A stretch of 48,322 nucleotides of DNA from contig CAINVV010000242.1 of NCBI GenBank assembly GCA_903854235.1, positions 1-48,322 on the forward strand, in the 5' to 3' direction. Of the stretch, positions 1 to 9,164 are shown in pieces. This DNA is from an uncultured Bacteroidia bacterium (lineage in GTDB: Bacteria > Bacteroidota > Bacteroidia > Bacteroidales > Prolixibacteraceae). The notes under the pieces were generated by a model. The model was not told where the DNA came from. It did not search any database and saw only the letters and a list, made by a program, of their open reading frames with translations. Position 1 is the stretch's first letter, and every line of letters starts with the position of its first letter. Made by a program: the position numbers and the translations under genes.

Positions 1-10
1 AATCGAAAAT

Positions 11-553
11 TTATTTTCCTTCAATCCATTTGATGATTTTCTCCTCATCGGGCAGTTCCTTTGGGAAAGCCACATCGGCCAGCTCACCCTTTTCATTGAT
101 CAGGAATTTCTGAAAATTCCATTGGACAGGTGCATCCACCACCTTGTTTTCGGATTTGTTGGTCAGCCATTTGTAAAGCGGATCCATATCCTCTCCCTTG
201 ACCGAAATTTTTGACATCATGGGGAAAGTTACACCATAATTTTGGGTACAAAAGGTCTTGATTTCGGCATTGGTACCCGGTTCCTGGGAGGCAAAATTAT
301 TGGCAGGAAATCCGATGATCACGAAATTCTGGTCCTTGTATTGTTCGTAAAGTTTTTCCAGACTTGCATACTGCGGAGTGAGCCCGCATTTGGAGGCGGT
401 GTTGACAACCATCACCTTCTTCCCTTTGAGTGAACTAAGGTCAAATTTTTGGCCATCCAGTGTGGTCGCCTTGAAATCGTAAAGTATTTTTGACTGTGCT
501 GAAAGTCCGGTTACCATCAAAACCAAAGCTAATGCCATCATTATTTTTTTCAT
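11..553 (-). CDS. gpx: Exported glutathione peroxidase-family thiol peroxidase
   Basis: The 180-residue protein belongs to the glutathione peroxidase family, which reduces hydrogen peroxide and organic hydroperoxides. The active-site block NTASKCGLTPQY gives peroxidatic Cys56. Gln90 (in FASQEPG) and Trp145-Asn146 (in QWNF) complete the catalytic tetrad, so this is a Cys rather than a seleno enzyme. Cys102 in FCTQNYGVTFP sits where thioredoxin-dependent members keep the resolving Cys, so thioredoxin-like reductants are more likely than glutathione (inference from the family). The N-terminus (KK, a hydrophobic core, then LSAQ) is a clear signal peptide, which places the enzyme in the periplasm or on the surface; most bacterial homologues are cytoplasmic. 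The gene is transcribed away from dnaX and its stop codon lies ten bases from the window edge. Confidence 0.93.
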   Translation of the reverse strand: MKKIMMALALVLMVTGLSAQSKILYDFKATTLDGQKFDLSSLKGKKVMVVNTASKCGLTPQYASLEKLYEQYKDQNFVIIGFPANNFASQEPGTNAEIKTFCTQNYGVTFPMMSKISVKGEDMDPLYKWLTNKSENKVVDAPVQWNFQKFLINEKGELADVAFPKELPDEEKIIKWIEGK

Positions 554-654
554 GTTGTGAAATTATTTTTAGTGATTATTAATTTATACGATGATTCCAA
601 AAGGTTGTTACCATGATTTTGAGCGGAAAAAATTCAAGTAACGGGTCCCAACCA

Positions 655-710
655 TCCCCACTCAAGTCTCAACTCTTCTATCTCCTATCTCCTAACTTAT
701 CTCTCATATC
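655..710 (-). repeat. 7-bp tandem repeat array, 8 degenerate units
   Basis: Read on the minus strand this is GATATGA, GAGATAA, GTTAGGA, GATAGGA, GATAGAA, GAGTTGA, GACTTGA, GTGGGGA with an exact 7-bp period. It belongs to the GATATRA family found in several other gaps of this window. It lies in the 266-bp gap between the divergent gpx and dnaX genes, upstream of the dnaX promoter. No coding role is visible. Confidence 0.8.
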
Positions 711-764
711 TTTAAATGTGTACCACCTTCCCAACAGGTGGTTGATAACTTCTTCCAGTTTCTG

Positions 765-795
765 GTTGGCGGCTCTCATTTTTCTCTTATTTTTG
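765..795 (+). promoter_or_regulatory. Predicted Bacteroidota-type promoter of dnaX
   Basis: A -33-like GTTG at 765-768 is followed by exactly 19 bp and a -7 box TATTTTTG at 788-795, which fits TAnnTTTG fully. Transcription would start near 803, giving a leader of about 17 nt before the ATG at 820. This is a motif match only. Confidence 0.5.
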
Positions 796-819
796 GGGAT
801 CGCTTTGTGAACCTTCTAC

Positions 820-1944
820 ATGGAAAATTACATCGTCTCAGCCCGAAAATATCGTCCGGACACCTTCACAACCGTGGTGGGTCAGCCTTCCATTACTTCC
901 ACGTTGAAGAATGCCATCAAAAGCAACCATCTGGCACACGCCTATCTTTTCTGCGGCCCAAGAGGAGTAGGAAAGACCACTTCTGCCCGAATATTTGCCA
1001 AAACGATCAATTGTCTGAATTTAACGGCTGATACGGAACCCTGCAATCAATGCGAATCCTGCATCTCTTTTGGTGAAAATCGTTCCTACAACATACACGA
1101 GCTGGATGCTGCTTCCAACAACTCCGTAGAAGACATCCGTTCGCTGGTCGACAAAGTCAGGATTCCGCCTCAAATCGGGAAGTACAGTGTTTACATCATC
1201 GATGAGGTTCACATGCTCTCGTCCCAGGCCTTCAATGCCTTTTTGAAAACGCTGGAGGAACCACCTGCACATGCCATCTTTATTCTAGCCACTACAGAGA
1301 AACAGAAAATCATACCTACCATCCTTTCCAGGTGCCAGATCTACGATTTTAACCGGATCAGCATTGCGGACATCGAAAAGCATTTGCTTGAAGTTGCAGG
1401 CAAGGAACAAGTTTCGATAGAACCGGAGGCATTAAACGTGATCGCCCAGAAAGCGGATGGTGCCATGCGAGACGCTCTCTCCATTTTTGACCAGGTCGTC
1501 AGCTTCTGTGGAGAGAAAGTTACTTACCAGGATACCATCGCCAACCTGAATGTACTCGATTACGATTACTATTTCAAGCTAACTGATGGTTTTGTAAAGG
1601 GGGATGTTTCTGGTAACTTGATGATATTTAACGAGATATTGTCGAAGGGATTCAACGCCCACCATTTTGTCATCGGATTGTCCAGACATTTTCGGGACCT
1701 TTTGATTAGCCGGGATATTGTCACCCTACCGCTTCTGGAAGTTGGCGGTGAGATCAAAGAACGATACAGAAAGCAAGCAGCACAAAGTTCTGAGGATTTT
1801 CTGACAGCTGCCTTGATCCTGACTTCCGAGTGTGACATTCAGTATAAAAATTCTTCCAACCAGCGTTTTCTGGTAGAATTGGCCCTGATCCGGTGTGCCC
1901 AGCTGACAGAGCTCTTAAAAAAAAAACAGTTGACGAAGCAATAG
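820..1944 (+). CDS. dnaX: DNA polymerase III gamma-type clamp-loader subunit (zero-frame dnaX product)
   Basis: This 374-residue reading frame carries the full clamp-loader ATPase. It has Walker A GPRGVGKTT, a four-cysteine zinc module that includes CNQCESC, Walker B with the IIDEVHML box, and the SRC arginine-finger motif, followed by the lid and the oligomerisation domain. DnaX forms the core of the complex that loads the beta sliding clamp. The frame ends at a TAG five codons after a run of ten A residues (1917-1926). The typical tau C-terminus follows in the -1 frame, so this is probably the short gamma-like product. The ATG at 820 directly precedes the conserved start of the family and lies 17 nt from a predicted transcription start. 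Confidence 0.9.
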   Translation: MENYIVSARKYRPDTFTTVVGQPSITSTLKNAIKSNHLAHAYLFCGPRGVGKTTSARIFAKTINCLNLTADTEPCNQCESCISFGENRSYNIHELDAASNNSVEDIRSLVDKVRIPPQIGKYSVYIIDEVHMLSSQAFNAFLKTLEEPPAHAIFILATTEKQKIIPTILSRCQIYDFNRISIADIEKHLLEVAGKEQVSIEPEALNVIAQKADGAMRDALSIFDQVVSFCGEKVTYQDTIANLNVLDYDYYFKLTDGFVKGDVSGNLMIFNEILSKGFNAHHFVIGLSRHFRDLLISRDIVTLPLLEVGGEIKERYRKQAAQSSEDFLTAALILTSECDIQYKNSSNQRFLVELALIRCAQLTELLKKKQLTKQ

Positions 1945-2582
1945 TCACGCTGGTTTTTCTTCCCGTTTTTGACCGTGCGTCACTTTATACCGCTCCCTTA
2001 AAGGAGGAATCCATTCCTCTCCCGACAACCACACCAGTTCCCGATGCAAAGAGTCCGCCAGTGAGCCGGATGTCGGATTCGGAACGTCGCAGCAGGTATC
2101 TTCATACCGAAAATCTTTCAACTCCTTCTATATCAGGTATGCTAAGCGGGAAAAATCTGGCAGGAATTGCAGAGCCTTCCCAGGATTTGCTGAAAGAAAA
2201 GGGATCCGTACCGGAGCGTCCTTTTGACCTCCGACAACTCGTAAAAGCCTGGAAGGAGTTTGCAGAAACGGTGGATGCTGCCCAGCTAAAATCGGCTTTG
2301 TCGGTCAGGGATCCTGAATTGAATGAGAATTTAAATATATGCTACAATCTAGACAATGAGGTGCAGTATCAGCGAATTACTCAGGATTTGAAGCCCAAAT
2401 TGTTGGCATTTTTGTCGCGTGAACTGCACAATGAACAAATCAACCTCGAATTTATTGTTTCGGAGAACATTCAGGAAATCAACAACAAACCCTATACCAA
2501 CCAGGAAAAGTTCAATGTACTGTTGTCCAAGTATCCGATCGTCGGAACGATGAGGCAGCGATTTGGTCTCGATTTTGAATAA
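820..2582 (+). CDS. dnaX: DNA polymerase III tau-type subunit, made by -1 slippage at an A10 run
   Basis: Reading 820-1926 and then moving to the -1 frame joins the ATPase part to a further roughly 210 codons that end at 2582, giving about 587 residues. The downstream segment has no credible start of its own. It contains a low-complexity proline-rich linker, then a folded C-terminal region that ends in TNQEKFNVLL...RFGLDFE, the typical end of Bacteroidota DnaX proteins. A -1 ribosomal shift or one extra A added by RNA polymerase would both give this product. E. coli dnaX (A AAA AAG) and Thermus dnaX (A9) make two products in the same way. A homopolymer error in the assembly or a real inactivating mutation are alternatives, but dnaX is essential, which argues against loss. 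Confidence 0.75.
1915..1926 (+). promoter_or_regulatory. Predicted programmed slippage site in dnaX (TTA plus A10)
   Basis: The zero frame reads TTA AAA AAA AAA CAG TTG ACG AAG CAA TAG. Ten consecutive A residues at 1917-1926 let codon-anticodon pairs re-form in the -1 frame, and they also allow polymerase stuttering. Termination follows five codons later in the zero frame. I saw no strong downstream hairpin and no convincing upstream Shine-Dalgarno-like stimulator, which favours transcriptional slippage over ribosomal shifting. Confidence 0.65.
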
Positions 2583-2617
2583 GATCGGCAAAATTCAGCT
2601 TTTCAACACCGAAATTC

Positions 2618-2647
2618 TTGTTACTCAACCATAATTTTGTACTTTTA
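2618..2647 (+). promoter_or_regulatory. Predicted promoter of icd
   Basis: CTTG (TTG at 2618-2620) is followed by 19 bp and TACTTTTA at 2640-2647, a near match to TAnnTTTG. A perfect -7 word, TAATTTTG, overlaps at 2632-2639 but has no -33 at the right distance. Either box would place the start about 40-50 nt before the icd ATG. Confidence 0.4.
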
Positions 2648-2693
2648 CGGCTCCAAAAAATGATACATTTTTTAATTCAAAATAGTAGGACAG

Positions 2694-3920
2694 ATGCAGA
2701 AAATTAAAGTACTAAACCCTGTTGTTGAGCTTGACGGGGATGAAATGACAAGAATTATTTGGAAGATGATCCGCGAACAATTGATTCTTCCTTTTGTAGA
2801 TGTTGACATCAAATATTTTGACCTTGGTATCGAGTACCGCGATCAAACCGATGATCAGGTTACCATCGATGCCGCCAATGCCATCAAAAAATACCACGTG
2901 GGTATCAAATGTGCGACCATCACACCCGATGAAGCACGCGTCAAGGAGTTCGGCTTAAAGAAAATGTGGAAATCTCCCAATGGTACCATTCGGAACATAC
3001 TCGATGGTACCATTTTCCGCGAACCAATTGTGGTTGAGAATGTTCCGCGTCTGGTTCCCCAGTGGACTGCCCCCATCATGATTGGCCGTCACGCCTTCGG
3101 AGACCAGTACAGGGCGACAGACATTGTTGTGGATCGTCCCGGCAAACTGACCCTTTCCTTTACGGCAGACGACGGAACTGTTCAGGATGTACACGATGTT
3201 TATCATTTTGACGGACCTGGTGTCGCTCTTGCAATGTACAACACCGAGGAGTCAATCCGTGGTTTCGCCCACAGCTGTTTTAAAATGGCGCTGACTAAAA
3301 ATTGGCCACTCTACCTCTCTACCAAGAATACGATCCTCAAAAAATACGATGGTTTCTTCAAAGATATTTTCGAAGAAATCTTCCTGAATGTATACAAGGC
3401 TGATTTTGATGCGGCTGGGATTACCTACGAACATCGTCTGATAGATGATATGGTTGCCTCTGCCCTGAAATGGAACGGTAATTTTATCTGGGCTTGTAAA
3501 AATTACGACGGGGATGTTCAATCAGATACGGTAGCACAGGGTTTCGGATCACTCGGACTAATGACATCCGTCCTCCTGACGCCGGATGGTGGTACCATGG
3601 AGGCCGAAGCCGCACACGGTACTGTCACCCGTCATTACCGGGAACACCAGAAGGGTCGCCCTACTTCCACCAACCCGATTGCTTCCATCTTTGCCTGGAC
3701 ACGCGGATTGGATTTCAGGGGAAAACTGGACGACAACCAGCCATTGAGAGATTTTGCTGCCTTGTTGGAAAAAGTGTGCATTGATACAGTGGAATCAGGT
3801 AGGATGACCAAAGACCTTGCCCTCTCTGTCTATGGGGATAAGCTGACTTCAGCGAATTATCTGACAACGGAACAATTTATGGAGGCTTTGGCCAGTGAGT
3901 TGAACAAGAAGATGAACTAG
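2694..3920 (+). CDS. icd: NADP-dependent isocitrate dehydrogenase, dimeric eukaryote-like type
   Basis: The enzyme decarboxylates isocitrate to 2-oxoglutarate in the TCA cycle and makes NADPH. The 408-residue chain matches the homodimeric subfamily so closely that the isocitrate-binding residues fall at the human IDH1 numbers: Ser94, Asn96, Arg100, Arg109, Arg132 and Tyr139. Metal-site aspartates are seen in IDDMVA and NYDGDVQSD, and the NADP-binding loop is [11 protein letters not shown]. This type differs from the E. coli Icd subfamily. It is apparently monocistronic between dnaX and ferritin, with its own predicted promoter. The last codons and the TAG stop merge with a 9-10-bp repeat array. 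Confidence 0.96.
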   Translation: MQKIKVLNPVVELDGDEMTRIIWKMIREQLILPFVDVDIKYFDLGIEYRDQTDDQVTIDAANAIKKYHVGIKCATITPDEARVKEFGLKKMWKSPNGTIRNILDGTIFREPIVVENVPRLVPQWTAPIMIGRHAFGDQYRATDIVVDRPGKLTLSFTADDGTVQDVHDVYHFDGPGVALAMYNTEESIRGFAHSCFKMALTKNWPLYLSTKNTILKKYDGFFKDIFEEIFLNVYKADFDAAGITYEHRLIDDMVASALKWNGNFIWACKNYDGDVQSDTVAQGFGSLGLMTSVLLTPDGGTMEAEAAHGTVTRHYREHQKGRPTSTNPIASIFAWTRGLDFRGKLDDNQPLRDFAALLEKVCIDTVESGRMTKDLALSVYGDKLTSANYLTTEQFMEALASELNKKMN

Positions 3921-3973
3921 AGAAGTGACTAAAGTGAACTAGAGTGAACTAGAGTGAACCAAAGTGATCTAAA
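3911..3973 (+). repeat. 9-10-bp tandem repeat array (GTGACTAAA / GTGAACTAGA family)
   Basis: After a first partial unit that contains the icd stop codon, the units are GTGACTAAA, GTGAACTAGA, GTGAACTAGA, GTGAACCAAA and GTGATCTAAA. The same family in the opposite orientation fills the purM-prfA gap, and it occurs in both orientations between the 31.4-kb esterase and the Gfo/Idh gene. It lies between icd and ferritin. Confidence 0.85.
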
Positions 3974-3999
3974 GTTTGTAACAATTTAAAATTATCAAC

Positions 4000-4515
4000 A
4001 TGTTAAAAAAACCAATAGAAGTAGCATTAAATCAGCAGATAAATGCTGAATTTCATTCTGCTTACCTTTATCTTTCCATGTCATCCTATTTTCAGTCGAT
4101 AGGGATGGCGGGTTGTGCCAACTGGATGAAGGTTCAATACCAGGAAGAGCTGGCACACGCGACCCATTTTTTCGACTATGTGCTCGAAAGAGGAGGAAGA
4201 GTTGCCCTTACGCCGATCGGAGAGGTGGAGGTGGATTTCAAGAATGTGCTTCACGTTTTTGAAGAAACCCTGACCCACGAAGTAAAAGTTACGGGATTGA
4301 TTAACAACCTGATGGACATTTCCATCCGGGAAAGTGATCATGCCACCAAAAGTTTTCTTCAGTGGTTTGTGGATGAGCAGGTTGAAGAAGAGGCCAACGT
4401 GGAACAGATTCTTAACAATCTGAAACTTATCAATGGTGAAGGTCAGGGATTGTTGATGATGGACCGTGAAATGCAGACCAGGGTATATGTAAATCCTTTC
4501 CCCGCCAAGGCTTAA
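4000..4515 (+). CDS. ftnA: Ferritin (iron-storage protein)
   Basis: This is a 171-residue, non-heme bacterial ferritin that oxidises ferrous iron and stores it as a mineral core inside a 24-subunit shell. The ferroxidase ligands occur at the positions known from E. coli FtnA: Glu17, Tyr24, Glu50, His53 (EELAH), Glu94, Gln127 and Glu130 (the last two in DEQVEE). The four-helix bundle length is normal, and the short C-terminal tail follows the usual fifth helix. The gene stands alone: a repeat array lies upstream and a strong hairpin terminator downstream. No Fur-like box was identified with confidence. Confidence 0.95.
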   Translation: MLKKPIEVALNQQINAEFHSAYLYLSMSSYFQSIGMAGCANWMKVQYQEELAHATHFFDYVLERGGRVALTPIGEVEVDFKNVLHVFEETLTHEVKVTGLINNLMDISIRESDHATKSFLQWFVDEQVEEEANVEQILNNLKLINGEGQGLLMMDREMQTRVYVNPFPAKA

Positions 4516-4563
4516 TTCATCAAATCCGTTTGGTGATCGGTTCCGTAGCGAAGTTGAAGGAGG

Positions 4564-4608
4564 AATCCACAAATATTGCACACAAATATTTGTGGATTTT
4601 TGCTTTTT
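4564..4608 (+). terminator. Intrinsic terminator after ferritin
   Basis: A perfect 14-bp stem, AATCCACAAATATT at 4564-4577 paired with 4585-4598, encloses a 7-nt loop. A T-rich tract (TTTTTGCTTTTT) overlaps the stem end and continues to 4608. It lies about 50 nt after the ferritin stop codon. Confidence 0.85.
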
Positions 4609-4646
4609 AACGCATCCTGCAGGATAAAAGGAAATGGACGATATAT

Positions 4647-4677
4647 TTCGTTGGATACAACATTTCAATTACCTTTA
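4647..4677 (+). promoter_or_regulatory. Predicted promoter of secA
   Basis: TTCG at 4647-4650, a 19-bp spacer and TACCTTTA at 4670-4677 match the Bacteroidota -33/-7 pattern with one mismatch in each box. Transcription would start about 35-40 nt before the secA ATG. It sits just after the ferritin terminator, consistent with independent transcription. Confidence 0.45.
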
Positions 4678-4722
4678 CACCTGCATATTTTATGAACAAG
4701 ACAGAAACTCGAAACTATTGAT

Positions 4723-7700
4723 ATGTCAATTTTTGGAAATTTATTAAAAGGTATTTTGGGCAATAAGTCAGACAGGGATATTAAAGAAGTTATGCCTGTT
4801 ATTGCACAGATCAAAGAAGAATACAGCCGGATTACCGGTTTTACGAACGACCAACTTAGGGCAGAAACAGTCCGGATCAAGCTAATGGTCAGTGATTACA
4901 TCAAGGCAGAGGAGGATGAGATTGCCTTGCTGAAAGAACGGGCCGAAAGTGGTGAAATGCCCATCGAGGAGGGGGAAAAACTTTACAACCGAGTTGATAA
5001 ACTGGAGGAGATTGTCACAGCTAAGATCGAAGAGATCCTGAAAATCATTCTTCCAACTGCCTTTTCCATTGTCAAGGATACTGCACGCAGGTTCTTCGAA
5101 AACAGTGAAATTGTCGTGTCGGTCTCAGATTTTGACCGTGAACTTGCTGCCAGAAAAGACTTTGTCACCATAGAGGGTGAGAAGGCCATCTTCAAAAATA
5201 GCTGGGTTGCCGGAGGGACACTGCAAACATGGAACATGGTGCACTACGATGTACAGTTGATTGGCGGTTATGTGCTTCATACCGGGAAAATTTCGGAAAT
5301 GGCGACGGGAGAGGGAAAAACCCTGGTTGCCACCCTTCCAGTGTTTTTGAATGCCCTTGCGGGACGCGGAGTTCACGTGGTTACCGTCAACGATTATCTG
5401 GCCAAACGTGACTCGGAATGGATGGGTCCCATCTACGAGTTTCACGGAATTTCCGTGGATTGCATCGACAAGCACCAGCCAAATTCGCCGGAACGGAGAA
5501 ATGCCTACAATTCGGACATTACCTTTGGTACCAACAACGAATTCGGTTTCGACTACCTGCGCGACAATATGGCGACAGAACCCGCCGACCTGGTACAGCG
5601 CAAACATCACTATGCAATCGTGGACGAGGTTGACTCGGTCTTGATCGATGATGCCCGTACGCCACTTATCATCTCTGGCCCAGTACCAAAAGGTGAAAAT
5701 CAGCTTTTTGACGTCTTGAAAAATCCAGTTGAGCAGTTGGTGAAGACGCAACGTGAACTGGTCAACCAGCTTTTGGTGGATGCGAAGAAAAAAATCAACT
5801 CCACCAACAAGGATGAAGCGGAAGATGGAGCAATGGCTCTGCTGCGTGCTTACAAGGGATTGCCAAAGTACAAGCCGCTGATCCGATTCATGAGTGAAGA
5901 GGGAAATAAGTCCAAGATGTTGAAGCTGGAGAACTTCTACATGGCCGACAACAGCAAGAACATGCATCTGGTCACCGATGATCTCTTCTTCATCATCGAA
6001 GAAAAACAGAACTCCGTTGAATTGACCGACAAGGGAATCGATATTCTGTCGCACAACAATTCAGATTCAAGCTTCTTTATTTTACCTGATGTAGGTGCGA
6101 AAATTGCAGATATTCAGAACGATACTACCATCAATGAGAATGAGAAGGTGGAGCGGAAAGATTCGCTGATGCAAGATTTTGCCATCAAGTCGGAACGTGT
6201 CCATACCGTCAATCAACTGCTGAAAGCGTACACCATGTTCGAAAAGGACATCGAATATGTGGTAATTGAGAACAAGGTAAAGATCGTCGACGAGCAAACT
6301 GGCCGTATCATGGAGGGACGCCGCTATTCCGATGGGCTTCACCAGGCCATTGAAGCCAAGGAAAAGGTCGTTGTGGAAGCAGCTACCCAAACCTTCGCGA
6401 CCATTACCCTGCAGAACTATTTCAGGATGTACCACAAATTGGCGGGTATGACGGGTACTGCAGAAACGGAAGCCGGAGAGTTATGGGACATTTACAAACT
6501 GGAGGTAGTGGTTATTCCTACCAACCAGCCAATTTCCAGAAAAGACTTTGAGGATTTGGTTTACAAAACCAAAAATGAAAAATACAGGGCCATCATCGAA
6601 GAGATCGTTCGGCTGAATAAAATTGGTCGGCCGATGCTGGTTGGAACCACCTCCGTCGAAATTTCAGAGTTACTGAGCCGAATGCTTCAGATGCGCGGCA
6701 TCAAGCACCAGGTTCTTAATGCAAAATTGCACCAGCGGGAAGCTGATATCGTCGCTGAAGCCGGTAAATTCGGGACCGTAACCATTGCCACCAACATGGC
6801 TGGTCGTGGTACGGACATCAAATTGACTCCTGAGACGCGTACCTTGGGTGGTTTGGCCATCATTGGAACAGAACGGCATGACTCACGCCGCGTGGACCGC
6901 CAGTTGCGTGGCCGCGCCGGACGACAGGGAGACCCGGGTACTTCGCAGTTCTTTGTATCGCTGGAGGACGACCTGATGAGGCTATTCTCTTCTGACAGGA
7001 TTGTCGGCATCATGGACCGTCTTGGGTTGAAAGAGGGAGAGGTGATCCAGCACTCCATGATTTCAAAATCGATTGAAAGAGCTCAAAAGAAGGTGGAAGA
7101 GAACAATTTCGGCATTCGCAAGCGCTTGCTCGAATACGATGATGTGATGAACTCCCAGCGTGAAGTAATTTACAAAAAGAGACGCCATGCCTTGTTTGGC
7201 GAGCGTATTGAGGTAGATATCCTGAACATGATCTTCGACATGGGTGAACTTCTTTCACAGGAACATCAGCCAAACGGACACGAAGGCTTTGAAGACTTCC
7301 GAATCGATCTGATTAAAGCATTGTCACTCGATTCTCCCGTATCGGAAGAGGAGTTTTCAAAAATTAACCCGGATGTACTTACGGATAAAATCTACCACGC
7401 CTCGATCGATAATTTTACGCGAAAATCTCAGGCCATTTCCAAACAGGCCTGGCCGGTTGTGAAGAGCATATTTGAAACGAAGTCGCACATCTACAATAAT
7501 ATAGTGGTCCCAATTACGGATGGTCATAGACTGTTCAACATCGTTACCAACCTTGAGAAAGCTTATAAAACGCAGGGACTTGATCTTGTTAAATCTTATG
7601 AAAAACAAGTTATTCTGGCTACGATCGACGAACATTGGAAGGAAAATCTCCGGGAATTGGATGAGTTAAGAACCTCCGTACAGAATGCCTCCTACGAACA

Positions 7701-8031
7701 AAAAGATCCGTTGTTAATTTACAAACTGGAATCCTTCAATCTGTTCAAGGCCATGATGGAGCAGATCAACAGGGGAGTGGTCTCCACTTTGATGAAAGGC
7801 CAGATACCGATCAGTGAAGCCGATGAAGTGAAAGAAGCCCCGGTGGCCAAGAAATCACACGATCGCTCCCAATACCGGGAGGAAAAGCGGGAGGCTGCCG
7901 GTCATTCGGGGGAGGAACCAGAGGAACAAAAGGCACCACAACCCATTCGTCACGCTCCCAAGGTTGGCCGAAATGAACCTTGTCCCTGTGGAAGTGGCAA
8001 GAAATTTAAAAATTGCCACGGCCATGAATAG
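4723..8031 (+). CDS. secA: Preprotein translocase ATPase SecA
   Basis: SecA drives unfolded preproteins through the SecYEG channel using ATP. The 1102-residue chain has the Walker A region ATGEGKTL near residue 194-201, the Walker B region [15 protein letters not shown], the preprotein cross-linking and second nucleotide-binding domains ([20 protein letters not shown]), the helical scaffold and wing domain, a charged linker, and the C-terminal zinc finger [13 protein letters not shown] that contacts SecB or ribosomes. At about 1100 residues it is longer than E. coli SecA (901), mainly through an insertion after the first motor segment, which is usual for Bacteroidota. The gene is followed by short 7-bp repeats and then lgt. 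Confidence 0.98.
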   Translation: MSIFGNLLKGILGNKSDRDIKEVMPVIAQIKEEYSRITGFTNDQLRAETVRIKLMVSDYIKAEEDEIALLKERAESGEMPIEEGEKLYNRVDKLEEIVTAKIEEILKIILPTAFSIVKDTARRFFENSEIVVSVSDFDRELAARKDFVTIEGEKAIFKNSWVAGGTLQTWNMVHYDVQLIGGYVLHTGKISEMATGEGKTLVATLPVFLNALAGRGVHVVTVNDYLAKRDSEWMGPIYEFHGISVDCIDKHQPNSPERRNAYNSDITFGTNNEFGFDYLRDNMATEPADLVQRKHHYAIVDEVDSVLIDDARTPLIISGPVPKGENQLFDVLKNPVEQLVKTQRELVNQLLVDAKKKINSTNKDEAEDGAMALLRAYKGLPKYKPLIRFMSEEGNKSKMLKLENFYMADNSKNMHLVTDDLFFIIEEKQNSVELTDKGIDILSHNNSDSSFFILPDVGAKIADIQNDTTINENEKVERKDSLMQDFAIKSERVHTVNQLLKAYTMFEKDIEYVVIENKVKIVDEQTGRIMEGRRYSDGLHQAIEAKEKVVVEAATQTFATITLQNYFRMYHKLAGMTGTAETEAGELWDIYKLEVVVIPTNQPISRKDFEDLVYKTKNEKYRAIIEEIVRLNKIGRPMLVGTTSVEISELLSRMLQMRGIKHQVLNAKLHQREADIVAEAGKFGTVTIATNMAGRGTDIKLTPETRTLGGLAIIGTERHDSRRVDRQLRGRAGRQGDPGTSQFFVSLEDDLMRLFSSDRIVGIMDRLGLKEGEVIQHSMISKSIERAQKKVEENNFGIRKRLLEYDDVMNSQREVIYKKRRHALFGERIEVDILNMIFDMGELLSQEHQPNGHEGFEDFRIDLIKALSLDSPVSEEEFSKINPDVLTDKIYHASIDNFTRKSQAISKQAWPVVKSIFETKSHIYNNIVVPITDGHRLFNIVTNLEKAYKTQGLDLVKSYEKQVILATIDEHWKENLRELDELRTSVQNASYEQKDPLLIYKLESFNLFKAMMEQINRGVVSTLMKGQIPISEADEVKEAPVAKKSHDRSQYREEKREAAGHSGEEPEEQKAPQPIRHAPKVGRNEPCPCGSGKKFKNCHGHE

Positions 8032-8038
8032 AATGTAT

Positions 8039-8059
8039 GTTATGAGTGATGAGTGATGA
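8039..8059 (+). repeat. 7-bp repeat, 3 units, downstream of secA
   Basis: The units GTTATGA, GTGATGA, GTGATGA start 7 bp after the secA stop codon. They face an opposite-strand set at 8095-8115, and the outer 9 bp (GTTATGAGT with ACTCATAAC) can pair, so a weak hairpin is possible. There is no following T tract. Confidence 0.6.
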
Positions 8060-8094
8060 TGCATCCGATTGATCTACTTGAAGGTTGCACCAAT

Positions 8095-8115
8095 CCATAA
8101 CTTCTAACTCATAAC
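8095..8115 (-). repeat. 7-bp repeat, 3 units, inverted copy upstream of lgt
   Basis: On the minus strand the units read GTTATGA, GTTAGAA, GTTATGG. Together with 8039-8059 they bracket the centre of the secA-lgt gap in inverted orientation. They end 34 bp before the lgt ATG. Confidence 0.6.
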
Positions 8116-8149
8116 TATTTGATAATATAAATAATTACAAGCAGTACAA

Positions 8150-9004
8150 ATGATGACCATGAACACTCTTTTATCCATACACTGGAATGTGAGTCCTGAA
8201 TTGTTTAGCCTGGGTCCGATTTCGGTACGCTGGTATGGAATGATGTTTGCACTTGGTTTTCTGGTAGGTTATCAGATCATGTTCAAGATGTTCAAATTTG
8301 AATCATCCAATACGGACTGGCTAGACAAGTTGTTCATCTATACCATTGTCGCGACCATCGTGGGCGCCAGATTAGGCCACGTGTTTTTTTATGACTGGAG
8401 TTACTTTTCACAGCACCTGCTGGAAATAGTCCTACCCATTGCGAAGGGGGAGACCGGTTCCAAATTTGTCGGATATCAAGGATTGGCCAGTCATGGAGGA
8501 GCAATAGGGATTATGATTGCCATCTATCTGTATTCCAAAAAGGTAACGAAGAGACCAATGCTATGGACACTTGACAGGCTGATTATCCCTACGGCGCTGG
8601 TAGCAGCAATGATCCGGACCGGAAATCTGATGAACTCGGAGATTTACGGAGTTGCCACCAATCTGCCCTGGGGGTTTATTTTCGACCGTAACCTTGAGAC
8701 TGTAGCAAAACATCCTACCCAGATCTATGAAGCATTCGGTTACCTGATTGTTTTTGCCGCTAGTCTTTGGTTTTTTTTCAAATCAAAGGATCTTAAAGAT
8801 AGAGCTGGGTTCATCATCGGTTTTGGTTTTTTTGGTATTTTTTTAACACGGTTTTTTGTCGAATTCATCAAGGAGAATCAGGAAACCTTTGAAGCAGGAA
8901 TGGCTCTGAATATGGGCCAATTGCTCAGTATCCCATTTATTCTGGCCGGTGCCTACCTGATGTACAGGGCGCTGAAAAATCCACCCATTAAATACAAGAG
9001 CTGA
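8150..9004 (+). CDS. lgt: Prolipoprotein diacylglyceryl transferase
   Basis: Lgt moves the diacylglyceryl group of phosphatidylglycerol onto the lipobox cysteine of prelipoproteins in the inner membrane. That is the first step in maturing lipoproteins such as the SusD-like, PorE-like and GH20 proteins encoded in this window. The 284-residue chain has about seven membrane helices and the family motifs VRWYG near the N-terminus, GARLGHV, SHGGAIG with the essential His-Gly-Gly, the RTGNLMNSEIYG signature with its arginine, and HPTQIYEA. The start is MMTM at 8150; the ATG four codons in would work equally well. A perfect 18-bp inverted repeat lies downstream. Confidence 0.96.
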   Translation: MMTMNTLLSIHWNVSPELFSLGPISVRWYGMMFALGFLVGYQIMFKMFKFESSNTDWLDKLFIYTIVATIVGARLGHVFFYDWSYFSQHLLEIVLPIAKGETGSKFVGYQGLASHGGAIGIMIAIYLYSKKVTKRPMLWTLDRLIIPTALVAAMIRTGNLMNSEIYGVATNLPWGFIFDRNLETVAKHPTQIYEAFGYLIVFAASLWFFFKSKDLKDRAGFIIGFGFFGIFLTRFFVEFIKENQETFEAGMALNMGQLLSIPFILAGAYLMYRALKNPPIKYKS

Positions 9005-9054
9005 ATTGATTTGTAGGACGACTCCTTGAGTGATTAATCGCTTCATTTTAACAC

Positions 9055-9129
9055 AACGCGGATGACGCGGATTAGACCGCATTGCTGGAATTCATATCCA
9101 GAATCCTTCTTATCCGCGTCATCCGCGTT
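9055..9129. repeat. 18-bp perfect inverted repeat built from 9-bp GCGGATGAC-type units
   Basis: The left arm at 9055-9072 is two tandem 9-mers (AACGCGGATGACGCGGAT), and the right arm at 9112-9129 is its exact reverse complement. A 39-bp loop separates them and contains a smaller CTGGA/TCCAG stem. No long T run follows, so it is not a typical intrinsic terminator, but it could protect the lgt 3' end or block readthrough. It lies in the 507-bp gap between lgt and the 9.5-kb operon and is GC-rich next to very AT-rich DNA. Confidence 0.8.
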
Positions 9130-9164
9130 TCTATTATTGCCTTTCCCTGAACTAATTTTTCTAT

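Noticed and set aside
1893-2582. Separate gene downstream of dnaX starting at an in-frame ATG within dnaX
   Set aside because: The first codons merely re-read dnaX in another frame, and the rest is the natural tau C-terminus, so it is treated as the shifted part of dnaX.
5125-6054. 309-codon minus-strand frame opposite secA
   Set aside because: SecA is unmistakable on the plus strand; the antisense frame has no motif, poor composition and no context.
9055-9129. Inverted repeat as the ends of an insertion sequence
   Set aside because: Only 39 bp separate the arms and no transposase or target duplication is visible.
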